NCBI RefSeq assembly: GCF_049446075.1
Contig: NZ_JBMSEB010000002.1
Location: 1-64,000 of the forward strand
From: Humibacter sp049446075
GTDB lineage: Bacteria > Actinomycetota > Actinomycetes > Actinomycetales > Microbacteriaceae
DNA length: 64,000 bases
Direction of reading: 5' to 3'
The position numbers and the translations under genes were made by a program. Below are positions 35,472 to 43,293 of the stretch, piece after piece (position 1 is the stretch's first letter; every line of letters starts with the position of its first letter). The notes under the pieces were generated by a model. The model was given only the letters and a program-made list of their open reading frames with translations, was not told where the DNA came from and ran no database searches.

Positions 35472-36413
35472 ATGTCCATCCTCGACATCACGAAGCCGGC
35501 GGCGAAGACGGCGGAGCCCACCGGATACCGCGCGGCCGGCAGAAGTGGCCGGCGCAGCGACCATCCCTACTGGTTCCTGGTGCCGGCGCTCGCCGTGCTC
35601 GTCGTGTTCTTCTTCCTGCCGACGCTCTACAACTTCGTCTACGCCTTCACCGACTGGTCGAGTTTCAAGTCCCAGATCAACTTCGTCGGCGTTGCGAACT
35701 TCGGACAACTGCTCAGCAACGGCAGCCTCCTGGCCGACCTGCGCATCACCCTCGTGTACGCCGTACTCGTTGCGCTGTTCCAGAACCTGTTCGGGCTGCT
35801 GCTCGCCCTCCTCCTCGAGAAGGACACCAGGATCAACCGATTCGTGCGAGCGGCATTCTTCGTTCCCGTCGTCATGTCGGCACTGGCGGTCGGCTATATC
35901 TTCCAGGCGATGCTGAAGCCGAACGGCGTGATCAACGGAATCCTCGGTTTCGTCACCGGTCAGCACGTGACCATTCCATGGCTGGGGTCGACGACCTGGA
36001 CCATCGTCGTGGTCGCCGTCATCCACGCCTGGAAGTGGATGGGCCTGTCGATGCTCATCTACCTCGCGGGGCTGAAGACGATCAACGAAGACCTGGTGGA
36101 GGCATCCCGCATCGACGGGGCCGGCCGCTGGCGCACGTTCCGCTCCATCAGGTGGCCACTCCTCGCCCCCGCGATCACGTTCAACGTGGCGACTGCCCTG
36201 CTCGGATCCATGAACGGATTCGACATCGTGCAGGCCACGACGGCGGGCGGCCCTGGCGGCACGACGGAGCTCCTGAACATCTTCGTGTTCCGCACCTTCG
36301 GGCAGGGCCTGTTCGCCCAGGCGACGACCATGAGCCTGATGCTGTTCCTGATGGTGGCCATCCTCGCCTTCCCCGTCATCTGGTTCCTCCGCAAGAGAGA
36401 GGAAGTGCTGTGA
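35472..36413 (+). CDS. CUT1 sugar ABC permease (MalF-like, second system)
   Basis: Membrane permease of 313 aa. A basic N-terminus precedes WFLVPALAVLVVFFFLPTLY and five further hydrophobic segments. The EAA loop reads EASRIDGAGRWRTFRSIRWP. It overlaps the next permease by GTGA. No ATPase gene follows. Confidence 0.94.
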   Translation: MSILDITKPAAKTAEPTGYRAAGRSGRRSDHPYWFLVPALAVLVVFFFLPTLYNFVYAFTDWSSFKSQINFVGVANFGQLLSNGSLLADLRITLVYAVLVALFQNLFGLLLALLLEKDTRINRFVRAAFFVPVVMSALAVGYIFQAMLKPNGVINGILGFVTGQHVTIPWLGSTTWTIVVVAVIHAWKWMGLSMLIYLAGLKTINEDLVEASRIDGAGRWRTFRSIRWPLLAPAITFNVATALLGSMNGFDIVQATTAGGPGGTTELLNIFVFRTFGQGLFAQATTMSLMLFLMVAILAFPVIWFLRKREEVL

Positions 36414-37249
36414 CCACAGCAAGTGTGCGGCGCCGCCGCCGTCACCCGCTTCAGCCGATCTCGGCCGTGCTCGTCGCCGTGCTGCTGCTGGGCATCCCGT
36501 TCGCCGTCGTGGTCTTCACGGCCGGCAAGGATCAGGCGCAGGCGCTGAATCCGAACCTGTCGCTTCCGTCGCACTGGCAGCTGCTGCAGAACTTCGCCAC
36601 CGTTCTCGACCAGGGCCGCATGCTGCCCGCGTTCTTCGGCAGCCTGCTCATCATGGTCCCGTCCGTCGTACTCGTACTCGCGCTCGGCGCGATGGCCTCG
36701 TGGATCCTCGCCAGACGCAAGTCGCGGATGGTCGCCTTCCTGTACGCGCTCGCCATCAGTGGCATAGTGCTGCCACCTGCTGTCGTGACGATCGTGCTCC
36801 TGCTTCGTCAGCTCGGCTTGGCGGGCACCGCGATCGGCATGATCAGCGTGTACACCGGCATGTACCTCTCGACCGTGGTGTTCTTCGTCACAGGGTTCAT
36901 CCGCACCATTCCGCCCGAGTTGGAGGAAGCCGCGCGCATGGACGGGGCGTCGCCGTTCGCGGTGTTCGTGCGCATCATCCTGCCGTTGCTGACGCCAACG
37001 CTGGCCACGGCGACGATCCTGATCTGCCTCTATATCTGGAACGACGTCTTCTACGCCTTGTTCGTGATCGGCGGCCGACTCGACACGCTCCCGTTGAACC
37101 TGTACCAAGTCGCGAGCTCAGGGCTCTATCTTCAGAATTGGCACTTGATATTCGCGTACATCATTCTGATGAGCCTTCCGCTGCTGATCACCTTCGTTGC
37201 ACTGCAGCGCAAGATCATCTCGGGGATCACCAGCGGCGCGGTCAAGTGA
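36410..37249 (+). CDS. CUT1 sugar ABC permease (MalG-like, second system)
   Basis: Membrane permease of 279 aa. GTG 36410 overlaps the preceding stop; the open frame upstream is noise. The EAA-type motif is ELEEAARMDGASPFAVFVRI, and the protein ends in the usual ISGITSGAVK. It is followed by lacI after 19 bases, the arrangement expected for one operon. Confidence 0.93.
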   Translation: MTTASVRRRRRHPLQPISAVLVAVLLLGIPFAVVVFTAGKDQAQALNPNLSLPSHWQLLQNFATVLDQGRMLPAFFGSLLIMVPSVVLVLALGAMASWILARRKSRMVAFLYALAISGIVLPPAVVTIVLLLRQLGLAGTAIGMISVYTGMYLSTVVFFVTGFIRTIPPELEEAARMDGASPFAVFVRIILPLLTPTLATATILICLYIWNDVFYALFVIGGRLDTLPLNLYQVASSGLYLQNWHLIFAYIILMSLPLLITFVALQRKIISGITSGAVK

Positions 37250-37268
37250 CATCCGTGAAGGCAGGTTC

Positions 37269-38300
37269 ATGAGCGCACCGGGCGTGGCACGCACCCCCAC
37301 GATGGCGGACGTCGCAAAGCTCGCCGATGTCTCCGTTCCCACGGTCTCCCGTGTGCTCACGGGCGCCGCGAACGTGCGACCGGACAAGCGCGAGCGCGTC
37401 GAAGCGGCGATCGCGCGGCTGGGATTCAGGCCGAGCGCGGCCGCGCGCGCACTGGCATCCGGCAAGTCGGATGTCATAGCCGTCATCGCGGGAAACACGT
37501 CCAATTATGGATACGCGGAGGCGATCAGGGGCGTCGAGGAAGCAGCACGCGCAGAGGGCTACACCGTCATGATCACCGTGGTCGAGAGCGCGGACGATGC
37601 CGACGTCGAACACGCCGTGACGATGGCGCTCAACCAGGCGATAGCGGGCGTCGTCGTACTCAAGTTCGACAAGCCGGGCGTGGCTGCGCTGCACAGGATG
37701 CCAGAGGGCCTGCCGGTCGTCGCGCTGTCGGGCGTGCGAGAGCGCGGTGTCGCGCAAGCGGTGATCGACGAGACGCGTGGCGCTCAGGAGCTGACCGAAT
37801 ACCTGCTCGAGCTGGGGCACGCGACCGTGCACCACGTGCGCGTGCCGCCTTCGCGTCGTGAGGACGGACGCACAACCGGCTGGAAACGAGCGTTGCGCAC
37901 TGCCGGGGCACCCGTGCCTCCCCCGCTCGACGCCACCTGGGAACCCAGGAGCGGGCGTGAGGTCGGCCAAGTGCTCGCCCAAGACCCGGACGTGACAGCG
38001 GTGTTCTGCGGCAACGACGAGATCGCCATGGGTGTCATCAGAGGCCTGTCGGATCACGGCCTCCGGGTGCCAGACGATGTCAGCGTCGTCGGATTCGACG
38101 ACCATCCGCTCGCCGAGCTGTGGGTCCCGGCTCTCACCACGGTCGACCAGGACTTCGCGGGCCTCGGCCGCAGAGGCTTCGAGCTGTTGCAGAACGCGAT
38201 CACGGGGTCGAGCGACATCCGCTTCTCGTCTGAGCGTCCACGCGTGGTGCGGCGAGACAGCGCTGCCGCGCCCGGCCGCACTCGGCACGCGCGCTCCTGA
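37269..38300 (+). CDS. LacI-family repressor of the GH36 operon
   Basis: Regulator of 343 aa: helix-turn-helix TMADVAKLADVSVPTVSRVL, hinge ARALASG, effector domain with AVFCGNDEIAMGVIRGL and VVGFDDHPLAELWVPALTTV. ATG 37269 has only a weak Shine-Dalgarno (GGCAGG). It is last in the GH36-importer operon and immediately upstream of the secreted hydrolase. Both promoters carry the same operator pair, so it most likely controls both and itself. The stop codon falls inside a 47-base direct repeat. Confidence 0.93.
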   Translation: MSAPGVARTPTMADVAKLADVSVPTVSRVLTGAANVRPDKRERVEAAIARLGFRPSAAARALASGKSDVIAVIAGNTSNYGYAEAIRGVEEAARAEGYTVMITVVESADDADVEHAVTMALNQAIAGVVVLKFDKPGVAALHRMPEGLPVVALSGVRERGVAQAVIDETRGAQELTEYLLELGHATVHHVRVPPSRREDGRTTGWKRALRTAGAPVPPPLDATWEPRSGREVGQVLAQDPDVTAVFCGNDEIAMGVIRGLSDHGLRVPDDVSVVGFDDHPLAELWVPALTTVDQDFAGLGRRGFELLQNAITGSSDIRFSSERPRVVRRDSAAAPGRTRHARS

Positions 38301-38384
38301 GCTTTCGCCGCTACCGGTCTCGGCATTCACGCCGCGTGCGCTCCTGAGCTGCGGCTGCTACGGGTCTTGGCGCAGGCGGCAGCG
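38291..38384. repeat. Tandem direct repeat spanning the lacI stop
   Basis: Two consecutive units of about 47 bases, each starting GCGCTCCTGAGCT and containing GCTAC(C)GGTCT. The first holds the lacI stop codon. A third, more degraded unit may follow. The rest of the 235-base gap holds the promoter described next. Confidence 0.6.
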
Positions 38385-38443
38385 CATCTGAGTTGGCCGA
38401 ACCGACCTCGGCGTGCACACCGCGGCACATCTGCCGGGCACCC

Positions 38444-38490
38444 TTGAAACCGCTATCAGAACGGGTCTACAGTTTCTGATAGCGCTTTCA
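38444..38490 (+). promoter_or_regulatory. Promoter of second GH39-like gene with two operators
   Basis: TGAAACCGCTATCA (38445-38458) overlaps a -35 TTGAAA (38444), and TGATAGCGCTTTCA (38477-38490) follows a -10 TACAGT (38468) with 18-base spacing. Each site equals, on the other strand, one of the two sites at the GH36 promoter. Confidence 0.78.
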
Positions 38491-38535
38491 AATTGCTCGA
38501 GAGCGCCCCATCCTCACGAGTACGAAGGAGTACGC

Positions 38536-41199
38536 ATGCCTGCGACACGATGGCGAGCCGCGATCGGATGCGCCGTGGCGGCAACGTTGACGGTCGGCGC
38601 TGCGCTTGCCGGCGCAGCCCCCGCGACCGCCGCATCGGGCCAGACCCTTTCCGTCGACTTCGGCAACACGACCGGCGACTTCCGCGGCGGTGCCTCCGGC
38701 AGCCTCTATGGGCTCGGTGACCCCGGTGTACCCAGCCAGGCGGTCATCGACGGCGCCCACGTGACCAACGTGTCGCAGAAGCCGCCTGCCGGGGCACAGC
38801 ATCCCAGCGGAGACGCACTGCAGGTCGAGAAGGGATTCTTCGCCGGCGGCGGCAAGGACCTCTACGTGTACGTGCAGGACATGTACCCGGACTGGCCGTA
38901 CAACGGCGGCAAGCGCCCAGGCGACGCGAACGGCGATGGCGTGTGGGACTACCTGCCCATTCTGAAGAAGGCCGTCGAGGACGTCGCGACGAAGTCGGAG
39001 CATCCGGAGGACTACGTCTTCATCCCGTTCAACGAACCTGACGGCGGCAACTGGTACCCGGACTGGACGACGCAGAAGGATCAATTCCTCGCCGACTGGT
39101 CGGCCGCCTACGACGTGATCGAAGGCGTCTACGCCGAGCACGGGCTCGGGCACGCTCGCATCGGTGGCGACGGCGAATCGGTCTGGCGTGCCGGCCGCGT
39201 GAGCGACTTCCTCAGCTACGCCAAGGCGCACGACGAACTGCCCGACGTCATGATCTGGCATGAGCTCGGAACTCAGAACCTCGCCACCTTCCGCTCGCAC
39301 ATGAGCGAGTACCGCTCGCTCCTTGGTCAGCTCGGACTGCCGTCGATCCCCGTGAACATCACGGAGTACGCCATGCCGCGCGACATGGGCGTGCCCGGGC
39401 AGATGGTGCAGTGGCTGGCCATGTTCGAAGACGAGAAGGTCGACGCGCAGGCCGCCTTCTGGAACTACGCAGGCAACCTCTCCGACAACTCATCACGTGT
39501 CAACGGGGCCAACGGCGGCTGGTGGATGCTCAAGTGGTACGGCGACCTGGCCGGCTCCAAGACGGTGGCAGTCGCTCCCCCGCAGCTCAACACCGTCGAC
39601 AGCCTTCAGGGCATCGGAGCCATCGACGCTGCGAAGCGCAAGGCGACGGTGCTGCTCGGCGGCGGAAGCAGCGACATCACGCTCAACCTGAGTGGCCTTG
39701 ACGACAGGACATTCGGCAGCAGCGTCGATGTGGTCGTGCGGCAAGACCGCATCAACGGCGTCGAGGGCGACTCCCTGCAGCCGCCGGTGGTCCTCTCCAC
39801 CCAGGCGACCGTCACGAGCGGCAAGGCGACCGTGAGCATCCCGAACAACGATCGCTACTCCGGATACCAGGTGGAGATCACACCGCATCTGGCTCTGCAG
39901 CAGGACGTCTCGGGCGACCTCGTGAACTCGACCGAAGCGGAGAACGCAACCGTCGTGGATGCCTGCCCCACGTATCAGGACCCGAGCACCGAATGGTCGC
40001 ACCTCGCTTCGGGAAGCAAGGATGTCGGCTGCATGAACAAGCCGGACTCCTCGCTCACCTGGCAGGTGGATGCCCCGCGCGACGGCACCTACCGGCTCGA
40101 GATCCTGGGCGGTGCGAACCAGGCGCCTGGTAAGCAGGCGCTCTTCCTGGACGGCGCTCTCAATCAGGTCGTCTCGAGGTCCGCCGACCTGGGCTGGACC
40201 TACCGCGGAACGGCGACCGCCATCGTGAAGCTGAGCAAGGGTTCGCACACGTTCTCGCTGCGCTCCAGCTCGGATGGCAGCACCATGCTCCCGGGTTCCG
40301 ACATCACTGCCGATCGCTTCGATCTGTATGACGTGACCGATGGCGAACGCGACAGCTACCCGGCGATCGATGCGCGGCTGGCGGGCGGAGCATCCGTCGA
40401 CTACTCAAGGGCGGTGACCGCCGGAGACGTGAGCCTGAGCGGCAAGGCCACGGCCACGGTCTTCGCCGCCGTCGCCGACACCGGGTATTACGACGTGTCG
40501 GTCGCGTACCACGCGGTGGGCAGCACCACGGTGGCGCTGGCGGTGAACGGCCGCGATGTTGCATTGCCCGGCTCGCACGGCACCGGCTACTGGACGGCGA
40601 CGGCCCGCGTGTTCCTGCCTGAGGGCGTGAACGAGCTGACGCTCTCGTCGCCACGTGGAGCGGATGTCTCCGCCGTGACGACGCTGCGGGGCGCCGATCA
40701 GATCGCCACCGATCACGACTCGAGCTACGCGAAGACCTACGCGCCCAGCGATCTCGCTCTCGCTGGATCGGCCGTCGTGCAGACCCTGCCCGCGAACTCG
40801 AACGGCGTGGGCGGCCACGACGTCGAGTATCTGGGCAACGGTGCGGCGAACACGGCGACGCTGAACCGGCCGAGTGGCTTCGGCGCCGGCGACTACCAGC
40901 TCGTGCTCGCCGCGGCCAACGCCGCCCAGTCGTCGTCGATCAACTACAACCCGCAGGTGATAAGCCGCTTCGTCGACATCTCAGAGGCGGGCGGATCAAC
41001 GGTACAGACGACCATGCGCAACAACTACGCATGGCAGAGCTTCTGGAACCTGACGAGTCCGCTCACCCTGACGACGGCGAACGGTGCCATCACACTCGGC
41101 AACCCGAACGATTGGGCGCCGAACATCAACACGGTCACACTCGCGAAGTCCGTCGCGGGGACTCCGGTCGTGCAGCGTTCGTCGAAAGCGCCGTGGTGA
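38536..41199 (+). CDS. Secreted GH39-like hydrolase with CBM-like beta-sandwich modules
   Basis: Exported enzyme of 887 aa. ATG 38536 follows GAAGGAG. Residues 1 to about 34 are a signal peptide ending ATAAS. The catalytic part (about 35-480) matches the hydrolase at 821: GASGSLYGLGD, acid/base candidate in PFNEPDGGNW, nucleophile candidate in NITEYAMPRDMG. Instead of ricin and LamG modules it carries about 400 residues of beta-sandwich repeats resembling CBM35/CBM6 (GTYRLEILGGAN, GYYDVSVAYHAVG, GDYQLVLAAANA). Bifidobacterial GH39 enzymes release galactosyl- or arabinosyl-arabinose from arabinogalactan protein, and pairing with a GH36 fits that model, but the family call is by eye. Confidence 0.78.
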   Translation: MPATRWRAAIGCAVAATLTVGAALAGAAPATAASGQTLSVDFGNTTGDFRGGASGSLYGLGDPGVPSQAVIDGAHVTNVSQKPPAGAQHPSGDALQVEKGFFAGGGKDLYVYVQDMYPDWPYNGGKRPGDANGDGVWDYLPILKKAVEDVATKSEHPEDYVFIPFNEPDGGNWYPDWTTQKDQFLADWSAAYDVIEGVYAEHGLGHARIGGDGESVWRAGRVSDFLSYAKAHDELPDVMIWHELGTQNLATFRSHMSEYRSLLGQLGLPSIPVNITEYAMPRDMGVPGQMVQWLAMFEDEKVDAQAAFWNYAGNLSDNSSRVNGANGGWWMLKWYGDLAGSKTVAVAPPQLNTVDSLQGIGAIDAAKRKATVLLGGGSSDITLNLSGLDDRTFGSSVDVVVRQDRINGVEGDSLQPPVVLSTQATVTSGKATVSIPNNDRYSGYQVEITPHLALQQDVSGDLVNSTEAENATVVDACPTYQDPSTEWSHLASGSKDVGCMNKPDSSLTWQVDAPRDGTYRLEILGGANQAPGKQALFLDGALNQVVSRSADLGWTYRGTATAIVKLSKGSHTFSLRSSSDGSTMLPGSDITADRFDLYDVTDGERDSYPAIDARLAGGASVDYSRAVTAGDVSLSGKATATVFAAVADTGYYDVSVAYHAVGSTTVALAVNGRDVALPGSHGTGYWTATARVFLPEGVNELTLSSPRGADVSAVTTLRGADQIATDHDSSYAKTYAPSDLALAGSAVVQTLPANSNGVGGHDVEYLGNGAANTATLNRPSGFGAGDYQLVLAAANAAQSSSINYNPQVISRFVDISEAGGSTVQTTMRNNYAWQSFWNLTSPLTLTTANGAITLGNPNDWAPNINTVTLAKSVAGTPVVQRSSKAPW

Positions 41200-41229
41200 C
41201 GTCACCGTCAACCGCACGCTGAGGCATAG

Positions 41230-41269
41230 GGCCGGGCGGCGCTGCTCGTTCAGAGCGCGTCGCCCGGCC
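41230..41269. terminator. Bidirectional terminator
   Basis: Perfect 9-bp outer arms GGCCGGGCG/CGCCCGGCC with a further internal GCGCT/AGCGC pairing, 30 bases after the hydrolase stop and 3 bases before the end of the convergent protease gene. Confidence 0.7.
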
Positions 41270-41272
41270 GCT

Positions 41273-42469
41273 TCATGACGGCTGAGCCACCAAGGTGGCC
41301 GTCACGGTGCGCTCGCTTCCATCGCGCACGTAGGTGATCTGCACCTTGTCGCCGGCCTTCTTCGTCAGCTGCAGCTGCGTCAGAACGTCGGCACGGTTCG
41401 CCGCGTGACCGTCGATCTTCGTGACCACGTCTCCGGCCTTCAGCCCCGCGGCCGCAGCCGAACCCGCGGGGTCGACTGCCTGAATGTAGAGACCGTCTTG
41501 GATGCCCCAGCGTTCCGCCACAGCCGGCGGGATGGGCGTCACCTGCACCCCGAGGTACGGGTAGGCCACCTGACCCGTCTCGATGAGCTGGTCAGCGATC
41601 CGCATGGCGAGGTTCACCGGAACCGCGAACCCGATTCCGACCGAACCACCTCCCGAGGTGCCTTCGGCGTTCGGCACCGTTGCGATGGCGGTGTTGATGC
41701 CGATGAGGTGACCGCGGCAGTCCACGAGAGCCCCGCCCGAATTGCCGGGGTTGATCGAGGCATCCGTCTGTATCGCTCCCGCAAGAGTGGCCGTCTTGCC
41801 GTCGTCGCTCGGCACGGGAACGTTGCGGCCGAGCGCGCTCACGATTCCCGCCGTGACCGTGCTCGAGAGTCCGAGGGGTGCACCGAGAGCGACCACGGGC
41901 TGTCCGACAGCCACATTCGTGCTGTCGCCGATGCCGATGACGGGCAGCCCCGATTCGCCGGTCACTTTGAGCACCGCGAGGTCGGAGAGCGGGTCGCGGC
42001 CCACGAGGTCAGCCGGCACCGTGTGCCCGTTGGAGAACGTCACGGTGATGCCGCCGCCGTTGCGTGCGGCCGAGATGACGTGGTTGTTCGTCACGATGTA
42101 GCCGCTCCTGCGGATGACCTCGCCGCTTCCGACACCGCTGCCGGCCGCAGCCGTCACATTGATCGTCACGATCGTCGGCAGCACGTCGTTCGCCACCGTC
42201 ACCGCGTCGCACGTGCCCGCCGCGCTGCCCGGCGCCGTGCCGCTGGTCGCCCTCGAGGGGAACATCGCCCCCTCCCACGAGGCCCCGAGCCACCCCGCGC
42301 CCAGGCCGAAGGCGATCGCGACCATGGCTGCCACGAGCCACACGGTCCACGGCGATAACGACGAGCGTCTCGTCGGCTGCGCACTGTCGGCCGTACCTGA
42401 GCGGAGGTTCCTTTCGCGGTCGTCGCTTTCGCGGTCGTCGTACGGTGCTTTCTCATTCGGATTCGTCAT
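41273..42469 (-). CDS. Membrane-anchored HtrA-like serine protease with PDZ domain
   Basis: Envelope quality-control protease of 398 aa. ATG 42469 is chosen over a TTG four codons earlier. A cytosolic N-terminus of about 40 residues is followed by one membrane segment (TVWLVAAMVAIAFGLGAGW), then a trypsin-like domain with catalytic His in TNNHVI, Asp in LSDLAVL and Ser in GNSGGAL, and a C-terminal PDZ domain (AAAAGLKAGDVVTKIDG). This is the usual actinobacterial HtrA/PepD layout. Confidence 0.93.
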   Translation of the reverse strand: MTNPNEKAPYDDRESDDRERNLRSGTADSAQPTRRSSLSPWTVWLVAAMVAIAFGLGAGWLGASWEGAMFPSRATSGTAPGSAAGTCDAVTVANDVLPTIVTINVTAAAGSGVGSGEVIRRSGYIVTNNHVISAARNGGGITVTFSNGHTVPADLVGRDPLSDLAVLKVTGESGLPVIGIGDSTNVAVGQPVVALGAPLGLSSTVTAGIVSALGRNVPVPSDDGKTATLAGAIQTDASINPGNSGGALVDCRGHLIGINTAIATVPNAEGTSGGGSVGIGFAVPVNLAMRIADQLIETGQVAYPYLGVQVTPIPPAVAERWGIQDGLYIQAVDPAGSAAAAGLKAGDVVTKIDGHAANRADVLTQLQLTKKAGDKVQITYVRDGSERTVTATLVAQPS

Positions 42470-42692
42470 TGCCCACCCCAAGTGACGCGCCGCCGTTCGA
42501 CGGCATCCTCGACTTTCGGACTGTACCGCCGATCACCTCGTGCGGCCCAGACAATCCCTGCAATCAGATGATCGAGGATGACCGAGACGGCTCACCGAGC
42601 CGGCTCACGGGCCGGTTCACCCGGGGCGTCGACCGAGTCGGTTCGGCCCGGTCGACGCAACCGGGCCGGTCCGGTCGCGCCGGATTCGAGCG
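42470..42692. other. Intergenic region between recR and protease gene
   Basis: No gene seen. From about 42590 to 42690 there are several overlapping GC-rich inverted repeats (GGCCGGTT…AACCGGGCC type) that could form a terminator for dnaX-recR on the minus strand. Confidence 0.4.
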
Positions 42693-43289
42693 TCAGCCGA
42701 CGAGCCGACGGCCCTCGAACGCGCGGCCGAGCGTGACCTCGTCGGCATACTCGAGGTCGCCGCCGACCGGCAGCCCAGACGCAAGCCTGGTGACGCGTAT
42801 CTCCATGACCTGCAGCATGCGGCTGAGGTATGCGGCCGTCGCCTCGCCCTCCACGTTGGGATTCGTGGCGATAATGATCTCGCGCACAGAGGCATCCCCG
42901 AGCCGCGTCATCAACGGTCGGATGCGCAGCTGGTCGGGCCCGATGCCCTGGATGGGGCTGATCGCGCCTCCGAGCACATGGTACAGCCCGCGGAACTCAC
43001 GGGTGCGCTCGATGGCCACGACATCCTTGGCCTCCTCGACCACGCAGATCAGCCCATGGTCTCGTCGCGGGTCACGGCAGATCGAGCACGTCACCTGCTC
43101 GGTGACGTTCCCGCAGATCTCGCAGAACCGCACCTTGTCGCGAACAGTGGTGAGCACATCCGCAAGCCGCGACGGGTCGTAGGTCTCGGTCTGCAGAATG
43201 TAGAACGCGATGCGTTGAGCCGACTTGGGACCCACCCCAGGCAATCGGCCCAGCTCGTCGATCAGGTCTTGGACGACGCCTTCGTACAC
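42693..43289 (-). CDS. recR: Recombination mediator RecR
   Basis: DNA-repair protein of 198 aa, the normal family length, which helps load RecA with RecO/RecF. GTG 43289 with GAGG upstream starts the conserved YEGVVQDLIDELGRLPGVG. The helix-hairpin-helix (GVGPKSAQRIAFYIL), the four-Cys zinc finger (FCEICGN…CSICRD) and the Toprim domain (ICVVEEAKDVVAIE, ATNPNVEGEATA) are all present. It starts 4 bases beyond the dnaX stop, the standard dnaX-recR arrangement. Confidence 0.98.
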   Translation of the reverse strand: MYEGVVQDLIDELGRLPGVGPKSAQRIAFYILQTETYDPSRLADVLTTVRDKVRFCEICGNVTEQVTCSICRDPRRDHGLICVVEEAKDVVAIERTREFRGLYHVLGGAISPIQGIGPDQLRIRPLMTRLGDASVREIIIATNPNVEGEATAAYLSRMLQVMEIRVTRLASGLPVGGDLEYADEVTLGRAFEGRRLVG

Positions 43290-43293
43290 GTGC

